A stretch of 64,000 nucleotides of DNA from Legionella cardiaca (lineage in GTDB: Bacteria; Pseudomonadota; Gammaproteobacteria; Legionellales; Legionellaceae): contig NZ_CP119078.1 of the NCBI RefSeq assembly GCF_029026145.1, positions 1,020,501-1,084,500 of the forward strand, given 5' to 3'. Positions 36,145-46,174 of this stretch are shown here, piece after piece. Each line of letters begins with the position of its first letter. The first letter of the stretch is position 1. The notes under the pieces were generated by a model, which made no database searches, was not told the DNA's origin, and was given only the letters and a program-made list of their open reading frames with translations. Both the position numbers and the translations under genes were made by a program.

Positions 36145-36954
36145 ATGAATCGAATTGATAAGACATTAGTACAATTGAGGACAAGCGGTAGAAAAGTGCT
36201 AAGTCCCTATATCACTGCTGGCGATCCCGAGCTAGAGATAACAGTTCCTTTAATGCATGAATTAGTTGCTGCAGGTGCTAATATTTTAGAAATTGGTATA
36301 CCTTTTTCTGATCCCATGGCAGAAGGACCAGTTATTCAAGCGGCTATGGAAAGGGCGCTTGTTCATGGAATAAATTGTGATGATGTTTTTCTTATCATAG
36401 AGAAATTTCGCAAAAAAGACCAAACAACACCGATTATATTAATGGGATATGTCAATCCTATTGAGCAGTATGGATATGAGCGTTTTGCTAAAAGAGCTCA
36501 TGAGGTGGGAGTTGACGGCACTATTTTGGTTGATTTGCCTCCTGAAGAAAGTGAGTCAGTCGCTTTAATATGGCAAACTAATAATTTATACAGCATTTAC
36601 TTATGCTCTCCCACAACCTCTGATGAGCGTATCGCTTTGATAAATAGTTATGGTCGAGGTTATCTCTATTATGTTTCCCTAAAAGGGGTAACTGGTTCTG
36701 ATGATTTTGATTTGCAACAGGTAAAAGAGCAGTATCAAAAACGAAAGTCTCAAACCGATTTACCTCTTATGGTAGGGTTTGGTATTAAGACACCAGCAAT
36801 GGCTGCAAAAGTTGCTTCCTTTGCGGATGGGGTGATTGTTGGTGCAGCACTAATTAGTAAGATATATGAAGCACATAGTAACAAGGGTGATGCTCTTGCT
36901 GCTGGCGCTTCTTTAATTAGCGAAATGCGGCAAATGATAGATAAGAATGAGTGA
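36145..36954 (+). CDS. trpA: tryptophan synthase alpha chain
   Basis: Cleaves indole-3-glycerol phosphate to indole, which is channelled to TrpB. 269-residue TIM barrel. The catalytic Glu49 is present in NILEIGIPFSD. The catalytic Asp60 of the E. coli enzyme (ADGP) is Glu60 here, in DPMAEGPVIQ; numbering aligns without gaps. SLKGVTGSDDF and VGFGIKTPAMA are the phosphate-binding loops. It overlaps glnS by eight bases. The 111-base gap before it may hold a promoter. Confidence 0.94.
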   Translation: MNRIDKTLVQLRTSGRKVLSPYITAGDPELEITVPLMHELVAAGANILEIGIPFSDPMAEGPVIQAAMERALVHGINCDDVFLIIEKFRKKDQTTPIILMGYVNPIEQYGYERFAKRAHEVGVDGTILVDLPPEESESVALIWQTNNLYSIYLCSPTTSDERIALINSYGRGYLYYVSLKGVTGSDDFDLQQVKEQYQKRKSQTDLPLMVGFGIKTPAMAAKVASFADGVIVGAALISKIYEAHSNKGDALAAGASLISEMRQMIDKNE

Positions 36955-38608
36955 GATTATGACTGAAGGTAGTGAAAAAAGAGCACATTTTATCAGGCAG
37001 TTAATTACTGACGAATTAGCAAGTGGTAAGCATCAGGAAGTAATAACCAGATTTCCACCAGAGCCCAACGGTTATTTACACATTGGTCATGCTAAATCAA
37101 TTTGCTTAAATTTTGGTTTGGCTGAGGAATTTAAAGGACGTTGTTATTTACGTTTTGATGATACAAATCCTATAAAAGAAGAACAAGAGTTTGTTGATGC
37201 AATTGCAGAGGATGTCAGTTGGCTTGGTTTTAACTGGTATGCGCTTACGCATTCCTCTGATTATTATCATGAGCTTTATGATTTTGCCATCCATTTAATA
37301 AAAAACAATAAAGCCTATGTGGATAGCTTAAGTATGGAAGAAATCCGTGCACACCGCGGTACACTACTTGAGCCGGGTCGTGAGAGTCCTTATCGCAATC
37401 GTTCTATTGAAGAAAATCTACAGTTGTTTGAGAGAATGAAAGCAGGCGAATTCCCTGACGGTACACATGTTTTGCGCGCCAAGATTGATATGCAATCAGG
37501 CAATGTGAATATGCGTGATCCCGTATTGTATCGTATACGGCATGCTTCCCACCAACGAACGGGAGATGAATGGTGTATTTATCCTATGTATGATTATGCT
37601 CACCCTATTTCAGATGCACTGGAAAAAATAACGCATTCATTATGTACACTTGAATTCCAGGACCACCGACCGCTGTATGATTGGTTCATTGATAATTTAC
37701 CAGTGCCTGCTAAACCTGTACAAACAGAATTTGCGCGTCTTAATTTATCTCATACGGTAACTTCAAAGCGCAAGTTAAGGGATTTAGTTGAAAAAAAGGT
37801 AGTGTCTGGTTGGGATGATCCAAGATTGCCTACTTTGCGTGGTATGCGCAAACGTGGTTATCCTCCTGCTGCAATCCGGCAATTTTGTGAAGTGATAGGA
37901 ATTTCACGAAGTGATTCGGTTATCGATATGTCTATCCTGGAAGAGTGTGTGCGAAATGAATTAAATAAAACAGCAAAACGTGCTCTTTGTGTACTCGATC
38001 CTTTAAAAATTGTGATAGAGAATTATCCCTCGGATAAAGTTGAACAATTAGTAGGTAAATTTAACCCTCAGGATCCTGAATCACCAACTCGTATTCTGCC
38101 ATTTAGCCGTGAAATATATATTGAGCGTAGTGATTTTATGGAAAATCCTCCTAAAGACTATTTCCGATTATCTCCAGGCTCCGAGGTTCGTCTAAGGCAG
38201 GCTTATGTAATTCGTTGTACTGAGGTGATTCATGATGCAGAAGGTAACGTTACTGAATTACGTTGCACGTATGACGAAAATACTTTAGGGAAAAACCCGG
38301 TTGACAGAAAAGTGAAGGGCGTTATTCACTGGGTATCCTGTAAAGAGGCCCATCCAATAACGATTCTTCAATATGATCGATTATTTACCGATGCAAATCC
38401 TGCTCGGGAAGATGATTTTCTCCAGTTTCTTAATAAGGAATCATTGGAAGTAAAACAGGCTCTTTGTGAACCTTCTTTAGCAAATCAGCACCTAAACGAA
38501 GTCTTTCAGTTTGAACGTCTGGGTTATTATTGTGTAAATCAAATTGAGAATGGCAAAGTGACTACTTTTCATCGAGTAGTAGGTCTTAAAGATACGTGGG
38601 GAAAATAA
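36947..38608 (+). CDS. glnS: glutaminyl-tRNA synthetase
   Basis: Class I synthetase (553 residues; E. coli 554). [18 protein letters not shown] carries the HIGH motif, and [12 protein letters not shown] the KMSKS-equivalent (MSK in E. coli, TSK here). The C-terminal anticodon-binding beta barrels are complete (for example [20 protein letters not shown], abridged). The start overlaps trpA; an ATG at 36959 preceded by GTGAG is an equally good start. It is followed 16 bases later by cysS. Confidence 0.95.
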   Translation: MSEIMTEGSEKRAHFIRQLITDELASGKHQEVITRFPPEPNGYLHIGHAKSICLNFGLAEEFKGRCYLRFDDTNPIKEEQEFVDAIAEDVSWLGFNWYALTHSSDYYHELYDFAIHLIKNNKAYVDSLSMEEIRAHRGTLLEPGRESPYRNRSIEENLQLFERMKAGEFPDGTHVLRAKIDMQSGNVNMRDPVLYRIRHASHQRTGDEWCIYPMYDYAHPISDALEKITHSLCTLEFQDHRPLYDWFIDNLPVPAKPVQTEFARLNLSHTVTSKRKLRDLVEKKVVSGWDDPRLPTLRGMRKRGYPPAAIRQFCEVIGISRSDSVIDMSILEECVRNELNKTAKRALCVLDPLKIVIENYPSDKVEQLVGKFNPQDPESPTRILPFSREIYIERSDFMENPPKDYFRLSPGSEVRLRQAYVIRCTEVIHDAEGNVTELRCTYDENTLGKNPVDRKVKGVIHWVSCKEAHPITILQYDRLFTDANPAREDDFLQFLNKESLEVKQALCEPSLANQHLNEVFQFERLGYYCVNQIENGKVTTFHRVVGLKDTWGK

Positions 38609-38624
38609 GCGAGAGGATAGTGGG

Positions 38625-39989
38625 ATGTTAAATCTTTATAATTCTTTAACACGAACAAAAGAGCCATTTAAGCCAATACAACCAGGTAAAATTGGTATGT
38701 ATGTCTGCGGCATTACAGTTTATGATCGTTGTCATCTTGGTCATGCCCGTTCAATGGTTTGTTTTGATGTGATCGTTCGCTATTTACGTTCACAAAATTA
38801 TGAAGTGACTTATGTCCAAAATATCACTGATATTGATGACAAAATTATTGCCCGCGCTAATGAACGAGGTGTTGCAATAGATGAGCTCACTTCAACCTAT
38901 ATCAAAGCCATGCATGATGATGCTAGGGCCTTGAGTATTTTACCTCCTGATATTGAACCTCGTGCAACAGCGCATATTGAATCCATTATTCGATTAATTA
39001 ATCGCTTAGTGGATACTGGTTATGCCTACGTGAGTGAAAACGGGGATGTTTGTTATCAAGTGGAAAGCTTTAAAGAATATGGAAAATTATCTCATAAAGA
39101 TTTAGACGGTTTAATGGCAGGGGCACGCATTGAGGTTGTCAAAGAGAAACGCTCGCCACTCGATTTCGTTTTATGGAAAAAAGCCAAGACTGGTGAGCCA
39201 AGTTGGTCTTCCCCTTGGGGTGACGGTAGGCCTGGATGGCATATTGAATGTTCGGCAATGGCAATGCATGAATTAGGTGAACATTTTGATATTCACGGTG
39301 GCGGTTTGGATTTGCAATTCCCCCACCATGAAAATGAAATTGCCCAAAGTGAGGCAGCAAGCGGTAAAACCTTTGCGAATTATTGGCTGCATGTTGGCAT
39401 GCTGCAGGTCAATAATGAAAAAATGGCAAAATCTGTGGGGAATTTTTTTACAATTGAAGATGTACTGAAGCAATACCATCCGGAGGCAGTACGCTATTTT
39501 CTATTAAGTAGCCATTATCGTAGTGCTTTAAATTATTCAGAAGAAAATTTGCAGAATGCCAGCAAAGGTTTAATGAGGTTATATCAGTCGTTAAAGGATG
39601 TAACTTACGCTGAACATGGAATTGATGAGTATTGGTTTCAGCAATTTAATCAAGCAATGAACGATGATTTTAATACACCTGTTGCCTTGTCTGTTTTGTT
39701 CCAGTTAAGTCATGAACTTAATAAAACGGGTTCAGCAAAACTTGCCTACACATTGAAACATTTGGCCTCAATATTAGGGTTGTTACAGAGTTCACCCGAT
39801 TCATTTTTACAAGCAGGAATTAATGAACAGGAGAAAAATACGATTGAGCAACTAATTCAAGAAAGATTACAAGCCAGAGCTGCACGAGACTGGGGACGGG
39901 CAGATGAAATTCGTACTCAGCTTGCTAATCAGGGAATTGATTTAGAAGATGGCCCTGGTGGTACAACGTGGCGTAAGCGCGCGGAATAG
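38625..39989 (+). CDS. cysS: cysteinyl-tRNA synthetase
   Basis: Class I synthetase (454 residues). [19 protein letters not shown] contains a zinc-ligand Cys and the HIGH-like [13 protein letters not shown] and [16 protein letters not shown] supply the other zinc ligands. The KMSKS motif reads KMAKSVGN. The C-terminal [11 protein letters not shown] helix is conserved. It is the last gene of the collinear truA to cysS block, with AGGATAGTGGG before the ATG. Confidence 0.96.
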   Translation: MLNLYNSLTRTKEPFKPIQPGKIGMYVCGITVYDRCHLGHARSMVCFDVIVRYLRSQNYEVTYVQNITDIDDKIIARANERGVAIDELTSTYIKAMHDDARALSILPPDIEPRATAHIESIIRLINRLVDTGYAYVSENGDVCYQVESFKEYGKLSHKDLDGLMAGARIEVVKEKRSPLDFVLWKKAKTGEPSWSSPWGDGRPGWHIECSAMAMHELGEHFDIHGGGLDLQFPHHENEIAQSEAASGKTFANYWLHVGMLQVNNEKMAKSVGNFFTIEDVLKQYHPEAVRYFLLSSHYRSALNYSEENLQNASKGLMRLYQSLKDVTYAEHGIDEYWFQQFNQAMNDDFNTPVALSVLFQLSHELNKTGSAKLAYTLKHLASILGLLQSSPDSFLQAGINEQEKNTIEQLIQERLQARAARDWGRADEIRTQLANQGIDLEDGPGGTTWRKRAE

Positions 39990-40218
39990 ATCGACTAGAT
40001 TTCGCGCATTGAGCGCGGAGTCTCGCTATAGATTTGCCTTACCTGTCATGCTTTGTGAATCGCACTTACGCTTTACCCTGCTTATGCACGGTTTCCAAAA
40101 CTATTCATAACTAATATTTGCTCAAATTTTGATCTAAAAATAAATAACTCTTCTATAATGTGATTATGCATAAAGAATATTAAGCATTCAGCTATTAATA
40201 AATGCAAAGGAGAGCCGC

Positions 40219-40890
40219 ATGAAAAGAATCCTTTCAATCCTGCTAGCAACATTTGGAGTATCAGTGTTTGCTAATGCCAATGTGAATTCAAATGCTAGCC
40301 AAAGCCCCGGGACTATCCATACTGCAAGTAGTGATGTGGGGACAACAACAGGATCAACTTCTACAGATGATAGCAGTAGTACACAGGATAATTCCAACAC
40401 TAATCCAAGTCTTACCAGTGGTACGACTAATGACAATAACGATGATATAAGTACTGCCACGGGCTCTACAGCTGTTGATGAAGATTCTAGTACCTTGGAT
40501 AATAGCGGTGCGACTGGAATGCCAACGGGAACGACAACGCCAGTACCAAATGATGACACAACAACTCCTAGTACGGATACTGTAACTCCTCCTGCAGATA
40601 CCTCTGTTCCTAATCCAGATACTACGACTCCGCCCAGTACAGATACTACACCTCCAAGTACTGATTCTACTACACCAACTGAACCAAGTACGACTGATAC
40701 TAATCCTGGTACTAATAACACCACGACCCCTGGTGCTACTGATTCAGGTATTGGTACCAGTACTACAACACCTGGCGATACGAGTAACACAGGCGTGGGC
40801 ACCCCTACAGGAACGACTGGCACAGACAGTGATTCCAACTCAAACACCAATTCTACTAATACAGATAACACGCAAAATTCTGGTTACTAG
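40219..40890 (+). CDS. secreted Thr/Ser/Asp/Asn/Pro-rich low-complexity protein
   Basis: 223 residues. A clear signal peptide (MKRILSILLATFGVSVFANA) precedes ~200 residues made almost only of Thr, Ser, Asp, Asn, Pro and Gly, with recurring TDTTTP-, PSTDTT- and DSSSTxDNS-like units. There is no fold or anchor. AAGGAGAG lies upstream. Such sequences are surface or periplasmic linkers, or disordered proteins; the unit number probably varies between strains. The opposite strand has a long open Val-rich frame, an artefact of the repeated ACN/AGN codons. The gene ends at a terminator. Confidence 0.7.
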   Translation: MKRILSILLATFGVSVFANANVNSNASQSPGTIHTASSDVGTTTGSTSTDDSSSTQDNSNTNPSLTSGTTNDNNDDISTATGSTAVDEDSSTLDNSGATGMPTGTTTPVPNDDTTTPSTDTVTPPADTSVPNPDTTTPPSTDTTPPSTDSTTPTEPSTTDTNPGTNNTTTPGATDSGIGTSTTTPGDTSNTGVGTPTGTTGTDSDSNSNTNSTNTDNTQNSGY

Positions 40891-40913
40891 AATAATTGTT
40901 TCTATCTTTTATG

Positions 40914-40958
40914 AGGTAACCTGTTTGTCGCGAACAGCCCAGGCAGGTTACCTTTTTA
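40914..40958 (+). terminator. Rho-independent terminator
   Basis: Perfect 10-base arms AGGTAACCTG / CAGGTTACCT (40914-40923, 40944-40953) enclose a further short stem (CTGTT/AACAG alternative pairing) and are followed by TTTT. It ends the Thr/Ser-rich gene. Confidence 0.8.
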
Positions 40959-41039
40959 TCTCAGTTTTTTATGCGGAACAAATTCTATATGTATTCATTA
41001 AGCATGATAAGAAAAGATCAATATTGATTAATAATTTAC

Positions 41040-41056
41040 CTTAATGCTATGTTAAT
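41040..41056 (+). promoter_or_regulatory. PmrA-type box
   Basis: CTTAAT-GCTAT-GTTAAT: two half-sites 11 bases apart in direct repeat, the arrangement known for PmrA boxes (consensus CTTAAT-N5-CTTAAT). A TGC-TACCTT extended -10 candidate follows at 41064-41072, ten bases beyond the second half-site, as expected for class II activation. It lies 48 bases upstream of the ATG at 41104. Confidence 0.6.
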
Positions 41057-41103
41057 GTTCATGTGCTACCTTGAATGTAGGAGAAATATTTTAGGTTAAG
41101 TAA

Positions 41104-42666
41104 ATGTTTTACCAAGAATATTTAGTCGCAAAAGCGTATAGAGAATCACTTCGCAAAAAATTTGCTAAAGAAAAAGAACGTCAAAATCAACCAGTTACTA
41201 TTCATGAGTTAGTCGTTTACCCAGAAAATGATAACTATTCTTATGGTGAAGCAAAAGCGCATGGGAATAAGTATTCTTCTGACATTGCTACATTACCTCG
41301 ATTGGTTGAGCATATTAAATCCTTGGCAACAATTGCCAATCTTTATCATCAACAAACCTATTGCGAACTTACAGAAGAAGGGAAATATGAGTTAAAAAAA
41401 GAAAATTACAATCATATTACGCGTCTATCACTCAGTGAGTTTTCATTGTATGGAAAAGAGGCATTGACTATAGAAGAATTCGGCACGCTCCTTGAGATTA
41501 TTGAAAAAATTGCCATGCAAACTCATGACAATGTTCATTTATTACTGAGTTCCTTTTCAGTGATTAATAAACAAGGTTCCCTTCTTAATGTGAGTCTCTA
41601 TGTTCAGGGTGGTATTCCACCCAAAATTGATACTATTAGTAAAGGTCAAGCTTCTTTAATCGATGTAAGGTACGACAATGCTACTAATTTCTCACAGCAA
41701 CTGGAAGGACACTTTACTTCTAACGTTAGCTCTTATGTAGCTGTAGAAGGGGACGCACCAATTAATAATAATAGTTTGCTTGAAATTGAAACAAAAGGAG
41801 GAGCAAGATACATCCAAACAATTGATATTTGTCTCGATCATGCGAATTTACATTCAAAGCGATTAATGCAAGCACGCTTACAAAATCCAGATGAGTATTC
41901 CTTTACCGCTGAGCAGGTAGATCAAATTTTAAGTTCTAATTCTATTTATGCTGAAGATGAAGCTAAAGTTGCTTCTTCTGTTTTACATGTTGACCCTCGA
42001 CCCGAATTTTTTGATAAAGATAATGCAACCAGACCTTTGGATGAGATTAAATTAGACGCAAAAAATAGTTCTAAGATTAATAGATATCCTGATATGGAGG
42101 TATCCGTGGTAACGGGAGGGTTAAATGTCAAAAATCCTCCCTTTGGTTCGGATTATCGTTTGCGGGTTTATCAAGAAAGACAACTCGGTAGCTACCATTC
42201 ATCATTAAAAGAACAGGTTAAGGCTATGAACCAACGAGTTATGGAAAGACGTCTGGACTCTATTATGGAAACAAGGTATGTAAATGGTAAGGAGGATGTT
42301 AAAACTTTTCACGAGATTTTAGATGTTTGTGACAAAAGTTTTAAGACAGCTGCTAACCTACTACAGCAATTATCTCAGTCCTGTAAGCCGAACTTTATTG
42401 AATATCTATTCGGCACAAGAAGTTATTATTTAAAAAAAGAGGCAAAAGCTGTAATAGCTGCATCAGCCGCAATGTTAAAGGGAGCAAATAATGATGCAAA
42501 TGATTTTCTCATTATGGCAATGCCGTGGATAAAAGATCTGAAATTTAAGCTTGAATTGATTGATGACGGCTTACCTCATCATTTTATTAAGGAGATGACA
42601 ACGCTTGTTGATAAATTCCAGCAGCAAATGACAATGGATATCGTGCCTGACCTTGGACTTTCATAG
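41104..42666 (+). CDS. hypothetical protein, candidate PmrA-controlled Dot/Icm effector
   Basis: 520-residue soluble protein with no family I recognise and no signal peptide. The N-terminal ~20 residues are a basic helix (AKAYRESLRKKFAKEKERQ). The middle (~30-240) is mixed alpha/beta. A further region (~300-360) is Asp/Lys-rich. The C-terminal ~130 residues are helical, with a short Ala-rich, mildly hydrophobic helix (KAVIAASAAMLKGA). AGGTTAAG precedes the ATG. The upstream direct repeat matches a PmrA box, and the regulator is encoded at 23803-24471. Together with the lack of homology this suggests a Dot/Icm effector; it is inference and the C-terminus (DIVPDLGLS) is not strongly diagnostic. 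Confidence 0.6.
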   Translation: MFYQEYLVAKAYRESLRKKFAKEKERQNQPVTIHELVVYPENDNYSYGEAKAHGNKYSSDIATLPRLVEHIKSLATIANLYHQQTYCELTEEGKYELKKENYNHITRLSLSEFSLYGKEALTIEEFGTLLEIIEKIAMQTHDNVHLLLSSFSVINKQGSLLNVSLYVQGGIPPKIDTISKGQASLIDVRYDNATNFSQQLEGHFTSNVSSYVAVEGDAPINNNSLLEIETKGGARYIQTIDICLDHANLHSKRLMQARLQNPDEYSFTAEQVDQILSSNSIYAEDEAKVASSVLHVDPRPEFFDKDNATRPLDEIKLDAKNSSKINRYPDMEVSVVTGGLNVKNPPFGSDYRLRVYQERQLGSYHSSLKEQVKAMNQRVMERRLDSIMETRYVNGKEDVKTFHEILDVCDKSFKTAANLLQQLSQSCKPNFIEYLFGTRSYYLKKEAKAVIAASAAMLKGANNDANDFLIMAMPWIKDLKFKLELIDDGLPHHFIKEMTTLVDKFQQQMTMDIVPDLGLS

Positions 42667-42834
42667 ACATCATAAAAAATTATTGTAAAGTTAAGACAAT
42701 TTAACTTCTGTCTTCAATAATCTCTCGAAATAACCATAATTTTAATAACTATTCAATAATATTTTGCACTATATATGGTTAGCTATATTGATACCTTCTA
42801 TAGCTAGTGATAATGTATTGAAAACATTGATAAT

Positions 42835-42850
42835 CTTAATATTACTGAAT
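42835..42850 (+). promoter_or_regulatory. possible PmrA element before the exporter operon
   Basis: CTTAATATT (42835-42843) equals the nine-base PmrA element described for Legionella; the following CTGAAT (42845-42850) is a partial second half-site at 10 rather than 11 bases. It lies ~46 bases before the ATG at 42896. Confidence 0.35.
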
Positions 42851-42895
42851 ACAGGAGTGTCTAGTTATTAGGATTGCATTTAATTTAATGATTTA

Positions 42896-44230
42896 ATGCG
42901 TAGAACGGATTTGTTTGTCCTCATTATTATTACTCTCGGCTTGTTAAGCTGCAGCCGAAGCGCTGTTGTCCCTGTTCTACAGGCTCCGCAACAATTTCCT
43001 TCCATGAACAAAGAATTTAAATCAATTAAAAATCTTCCTTATTTTGCTTGGTGGAAGCAATTCAATGACCCTTTATTAAATCAATTAATATCTACAGGTT
43101 TGCAAAATAATCCTGATATGGGTATTGCTTTCGGAAATCTAGAGGAGGCGAGGGGGTTGTTAAAAGAAATTAAATTAAGCTGGGTTCCTTCATTAATATT
43201 CATGGGGGGATATTCAACCAACCCTGCACTAGGGAATCCAGGTGGATTTTATGGAGTATGGCCCTATTATGCGATTAATATAGCTCAACAGTTCCAAAAG
43301 CAAAAACAAGCAACTTATAACCTTGCTTATTATCAAGCAGCCATTGATGGTGTGCGGTTAACTATTATCGGGCAGATAGCCTCTGCCTATTTCACCTTGA
43401 TAGCTCAAAAAGAACAGTTACGCTTACTGCAAGAGCTGGATCAAGACGTTTCAAAACTACTTAATCAGACGGCTGGGGACGTTAAAATTGGATTAAGCAA
43501 TGATATTGATTTAGCCAGAATGCAATATGAAAGAGCCTTAATCGCCGCGCAGTTACAAACGATTGAACACAATATTACGGTGAGTCAAAATGCACTTCGC
43601 TATTTAATCAATCAAAATCCTGGACTTCTTGTTACTCACAATCATTTCAATCAATTTAATTTTGATCATTTTAAACCAGGAAGTTTACCCGTTACAGTTT
43701 TAAAAAATAGACCTGATTTTAAAATGGCTATTATTGCTGTCCAACGTGCAAATGCTGGCAGAGCTCTTGCACTTGCCAATTTTTTTCCAATGTTACAACT
43801 TGATCAATATTTTGGGGAAACTCATGTACCAGAAAGTAAGCTTGCTGAAATGACAGATGCTTATTTAACCTGGACAATTGCACCAAATACATTTGGTAAA
43901 GTAGCTGCTGCACGTGGCGTTTATAATACCCAAGTCAGTAATCTTGTTAGAACACTGCGACGCATCTTTCGAGACATCGATAATGACCTATCGGCTAATC
44001 ATCATTATCAAGCCTATTACCAAGAAACTTTACGGGCTGAAAAAGATTATCGGCATAAATTAGAGTTACAAAAAGGTTTACTAAACACTGGATTAATCTC
44101 TTATAAAGAATGGCTGCGGAACAAAATATTACTTGATAACCTTGCCTTATCAACGAATCAGGCAAAGTTACAGCTTGCTATATCACTGGTGTTACTCTAT
44201 CAGGATCTAGCAGGAGGCTATTTATGTTAA
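42896..44230 (+). CDS. outer-membrane efflux lipoprotein (OMF/NodT family)
   Basis: 444 residues. The signal peptide ends at lipobox LLSC (Cys19). Two TolC-type repeats follow: the first opens with the family signature WWKQFNDPLLNQLISTGLQNN, split as FAWWKQFNDPLLNQLI and NPDMGIAFGNLEEARG. The repeat LKNRPDFKMAIIAVQRANAG begins the second half, and the C-terminal helix is NTGLISYKEWLRNKILLDN. It is the channel component of a tripartite exporter, with the adaptor gene overlapping by seven bases. No strong ribosome site precedes the ATG; a PmrA-like element lies upstream. Confidence 0.85.
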   Translation: MRRTDLFVLIIITLGLLSCSRSAVVPVLQAPQQFPSMNKEFKSIKNLPYFAWWKQFNDPLLNQLISTGLQNNPDMGIAFGNLEEARGLLKEIKLSWVPSLIFMGGYSTNPALGNPGGFYGVWPYYAINIAQQFQKQKQATYNLAYYQAAIDGVRLTIIGQIASAYFTLIAQKEQLRLLQELDQDVSKLLNQTAGDVKIGLSNDIDLARMQYERALIAAQLQTIEHNITVSQNALRYLINQNPGLLVTHNHFNQFNFDHFKPGSLPVTVLKNRPDFKMAIIAVQRANAGRALALANFFPMLQLDQYFGETHVPESKLAEMTDAYLTWTIAPNTFGKVAAARGVYNTQVSNLVRTLRRIFRDIDNDLSANHHYQAYYQETLRAEKDYRHKLELQKGLLNTGLISYKEWLRNKILLDNLALSTNQAKLQLAISLVLLYQDLAGGYLC

Positions 44231-45270
44231 AGCAGGAATCTCGGGAAAGGTATAAAGAAAGATTGCACTTATTCAGAGAAAAAATTAAAGCTCTAAACAG
44301 GTATCTTACCTTCTCTAATATCATTATTTTAGTGGGTTTCCTGACACTATTAGCCTACACATTTTCCTATTTGTTTCCATTTACTGACAATGCTTTTGTT
44401 GTAAGGAATGTGCAACCCGTAGCAGCACAGGTGCAAGGATATCTTACTAATATTTACGTAAAAAATGGTCAAGAGGTTGCGAAAGGGCAAAAATTACTAA
44501 CTGTATTTAAAAAACCATATCAATATACTGTTGCTCGCCTAAGTGCAGATTTAGAGTCGGCGAAGGCGCAGCTTAAGGTGTGGGAAATGACTTACGAAAA
44601 ACATCAAAAGCTTAGTGAGCATCAACGACGAATTTATGAGCGGTTGGTTCAGGATGATGAAAAATACCAAAAAGGGTATCGTATCAAATCAGTGTCGTTG
44701 ATAACTTTACAAAATTCACAGCAAGAAACGCTTAGTGCAAAAGATAAATGGGAAGCTTCTTTAAAACAATTAGAAATTGATAAACATCAAGTCGCTGCAC
44801 AAAAAAGTAATATTAAATCCCTGATAGCTAAACTTGCTCTGGCTCAAGTGAATCTTCAATTAACTGATGTCTATGCGCAAAGTAAGGGCGTCGTGCAAAA
44901 TTTGTTTCTGGCCTTGGGCACTCCCGTAAATATTAATGAGCCCTTATTTTCTCTTGTTTCCTCAGATGAGGTTTACATTCAAGCAAATTTTAATGAAACA
45001 GACCTACGTGATGTAAGAATAGGCTCCAGAGTTCTAATTTTTCCGAGAACATATTTAGGACGAAAGATATTTCACGGGATTGTTGATTCAAATTTTTGGT
45101 CCGCCAATAGACAACAGATCGATCCTAGAACGCAACTACAAAATGTTTCTAATGAAAATCAATGGATTTTATTACCACAAAGATTACCAGTTATTATTCG
45201 AGTTACGGATCCAGATCCGCGATTTCCTCTAAGAGTAGGTGCTAGTGCTTATGTTTATATCACCTCTTAG
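44224..45270 (+). CDS. HlyD/EmrA-type membrane fusion protein
   Basis: 348-residue periplasmic adaptor. One N-terminal membrane span (~28-50) is followed by a half-lipoyl (NVQPVAAQVQGYLTNIYVKNG, abridged) and a ~100-residue helical hairpin (~85-200). The second half-lipoyl (DVYAQSKGVVQNLFLALGTPVN, abridged) and a beta-barrel domain (YIQANFNETDLRDVRIG) complete it. It should link the FUSC-type inner-membrane subunits to the OMF channel. The gene overlaps both neighbours. Confidence 0.85.
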   Translation: MLKQESRERYKERLHLFREKIKALNRYLTFSNIIILVGFLTLLAYTFSYLFPFTDNAFVVRNVQPVAAQVQGYLTNIYVKNGQEVAKGQKLLTVFKKPYQYTVARLSADLESAKAQLKVWEMTYEKHQKLSEHQRRIYERLVQDDEKYQKGYRIKSVSLITLQNSQQETLSAKDKWEASLKQLEIDKHQVAAQKSNIKSLIAKLALAQVNLQLTDVYAQSKGVVQNLFLALGTPVNINEPLFSLVSSDEVYIQANFNETDLRDVRIGSRVLIFPRTYLGRKIFHGIVDSNFWSANRQQIDPRTQLQNVSNENQWILLPQRLPVIIRVTDPDPRFPLRVGASAYVYITS

Positions 45271-46174
45271 GAACTGGTTAAATCGAGTTGATCCTTATGC
45301 CATCCAGCGAGTTGTACTGCAAAAAGCTCTATTTATGGCAACGGTATTAACCTTTATCTATTGGTTTTTTAGGCCAGAAAATTTTCTTATGTTCGTTGCG
45401 CCGCTTATTGTAATTTACTGGTATGAAATGCCATTTCTATCAACTAAAAAAGAAAAAAATCGCAGTATATTATTTATTTTCTCCATGGTTATTATAACCA
45501 GTATTTCATTTTATGTAATTTATCCATTTAAATTACTGTTTATTGTTTATGCGATTATTTTCTTTATCGTTTTATTTCGCACTATGTGGGCAAAATTTCC
45601 TAAAATTAAAAACGCTACGATGTTAATTATTAACACTGGAGCGCTTACTCTTTCTATAAAGCCCATGGCTAGTTTGCAAACTAGCATAGGTATTTTTAGC
45701 TCAGCAGCTTTATCCATGCTGAGTTTATTTATTTGTCTTAATTTTTTTCCCAATAAAACGTTTGAGATTTGGCGACGAGCTTTGATGAATTATATTCAAT
45801 GCATAGAAGCGGATATTGAAGCTATCCTGGCAAAAGTACCTCTACCTTCTTTCAATGAAGAAGTAAGCCACGTTGATATTCTTCGTTCTTATCAAACAGT
45901 ATTACCCAGAAACTATTTGCTCTTAGCTAAAAGAATATTTTCTAATGTTCGGAACATTCAGTTTGCTTTAAATAATATTTATTACCTGGAATTAAATCCA
46001 GTTTTTTGGGCCTCCATTAAAGAACATCTTCATTATTTTCGACTCAATATAGATAAGAAAAAACCAGTTGATATGTCAAAGATTATTGTTACCCCTGTCA
46101 CTCATTTTCAATATCTTGTTCAAGATTACCTTCTTTCGGCTATACGTCATTGGAATACGTTATGCAAAAGATAG
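45251..46174 (+). CDS. half-size FUSC-type exporter subunit A
   Basis: 307 residues from ATG 45251 (inside the end of the adaptor gene; 45239 is an alternative). Six predicted membrane spans in the first ~165 residues (e.g. FLMFVAPLIVIYWYEM, LLFIVYAIIFFIVLF, IGIFSSAALSMLSLFICLNF) are followed by a ~140-residue cytoplasmic helical domain. This is the layout of one half of a fusaric-acid-resistance/AaeB-type pump, which is normally one ~650-residue chain. A second half-size protein follows, overlapping by 13 bases. The exported substrate is unknown; known relatives export aromatic acids. Confidence 0.7.
   Translation: MFISPLRNWLNRVDPYAIQRVVLQKALFMATVLTFIYWFFRPENFLMFVAPLIVIYWYEMPFLSTKKEKNRSILFIFSMVIITSISFYVIYPFKLLFIVYAIIFFIVLFRTMWAKFPKIKNATMLIINTGALTLSIKPMASLQTSIGIFSSAALSMLSLFICLNFFPNKTFEIWRRALMNYIQCIEADIEAILAKVPLPSFNEEVSHVDILRSYQTVLPRNYLLLAKRIFSNVRNIQFALNNIYYLELNPVFWASIKEHLHYFRLNIDKKKPVDMSKIIVTPVTHFQYLVQDYLLSAIRHWNTLCKR

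Noticed and set aside
40188-40871. Long Val/Leu/Ser-rich open frame antisense to the Thr/Ser-rich secreted protein
   Set aside because: Repeated ACN/AGN codons on the plus strand remove stop codons on the other strand. The plus-strand frame has the signal peptide, the ribosome site and the terminator, so the antisense frame is an artefact.
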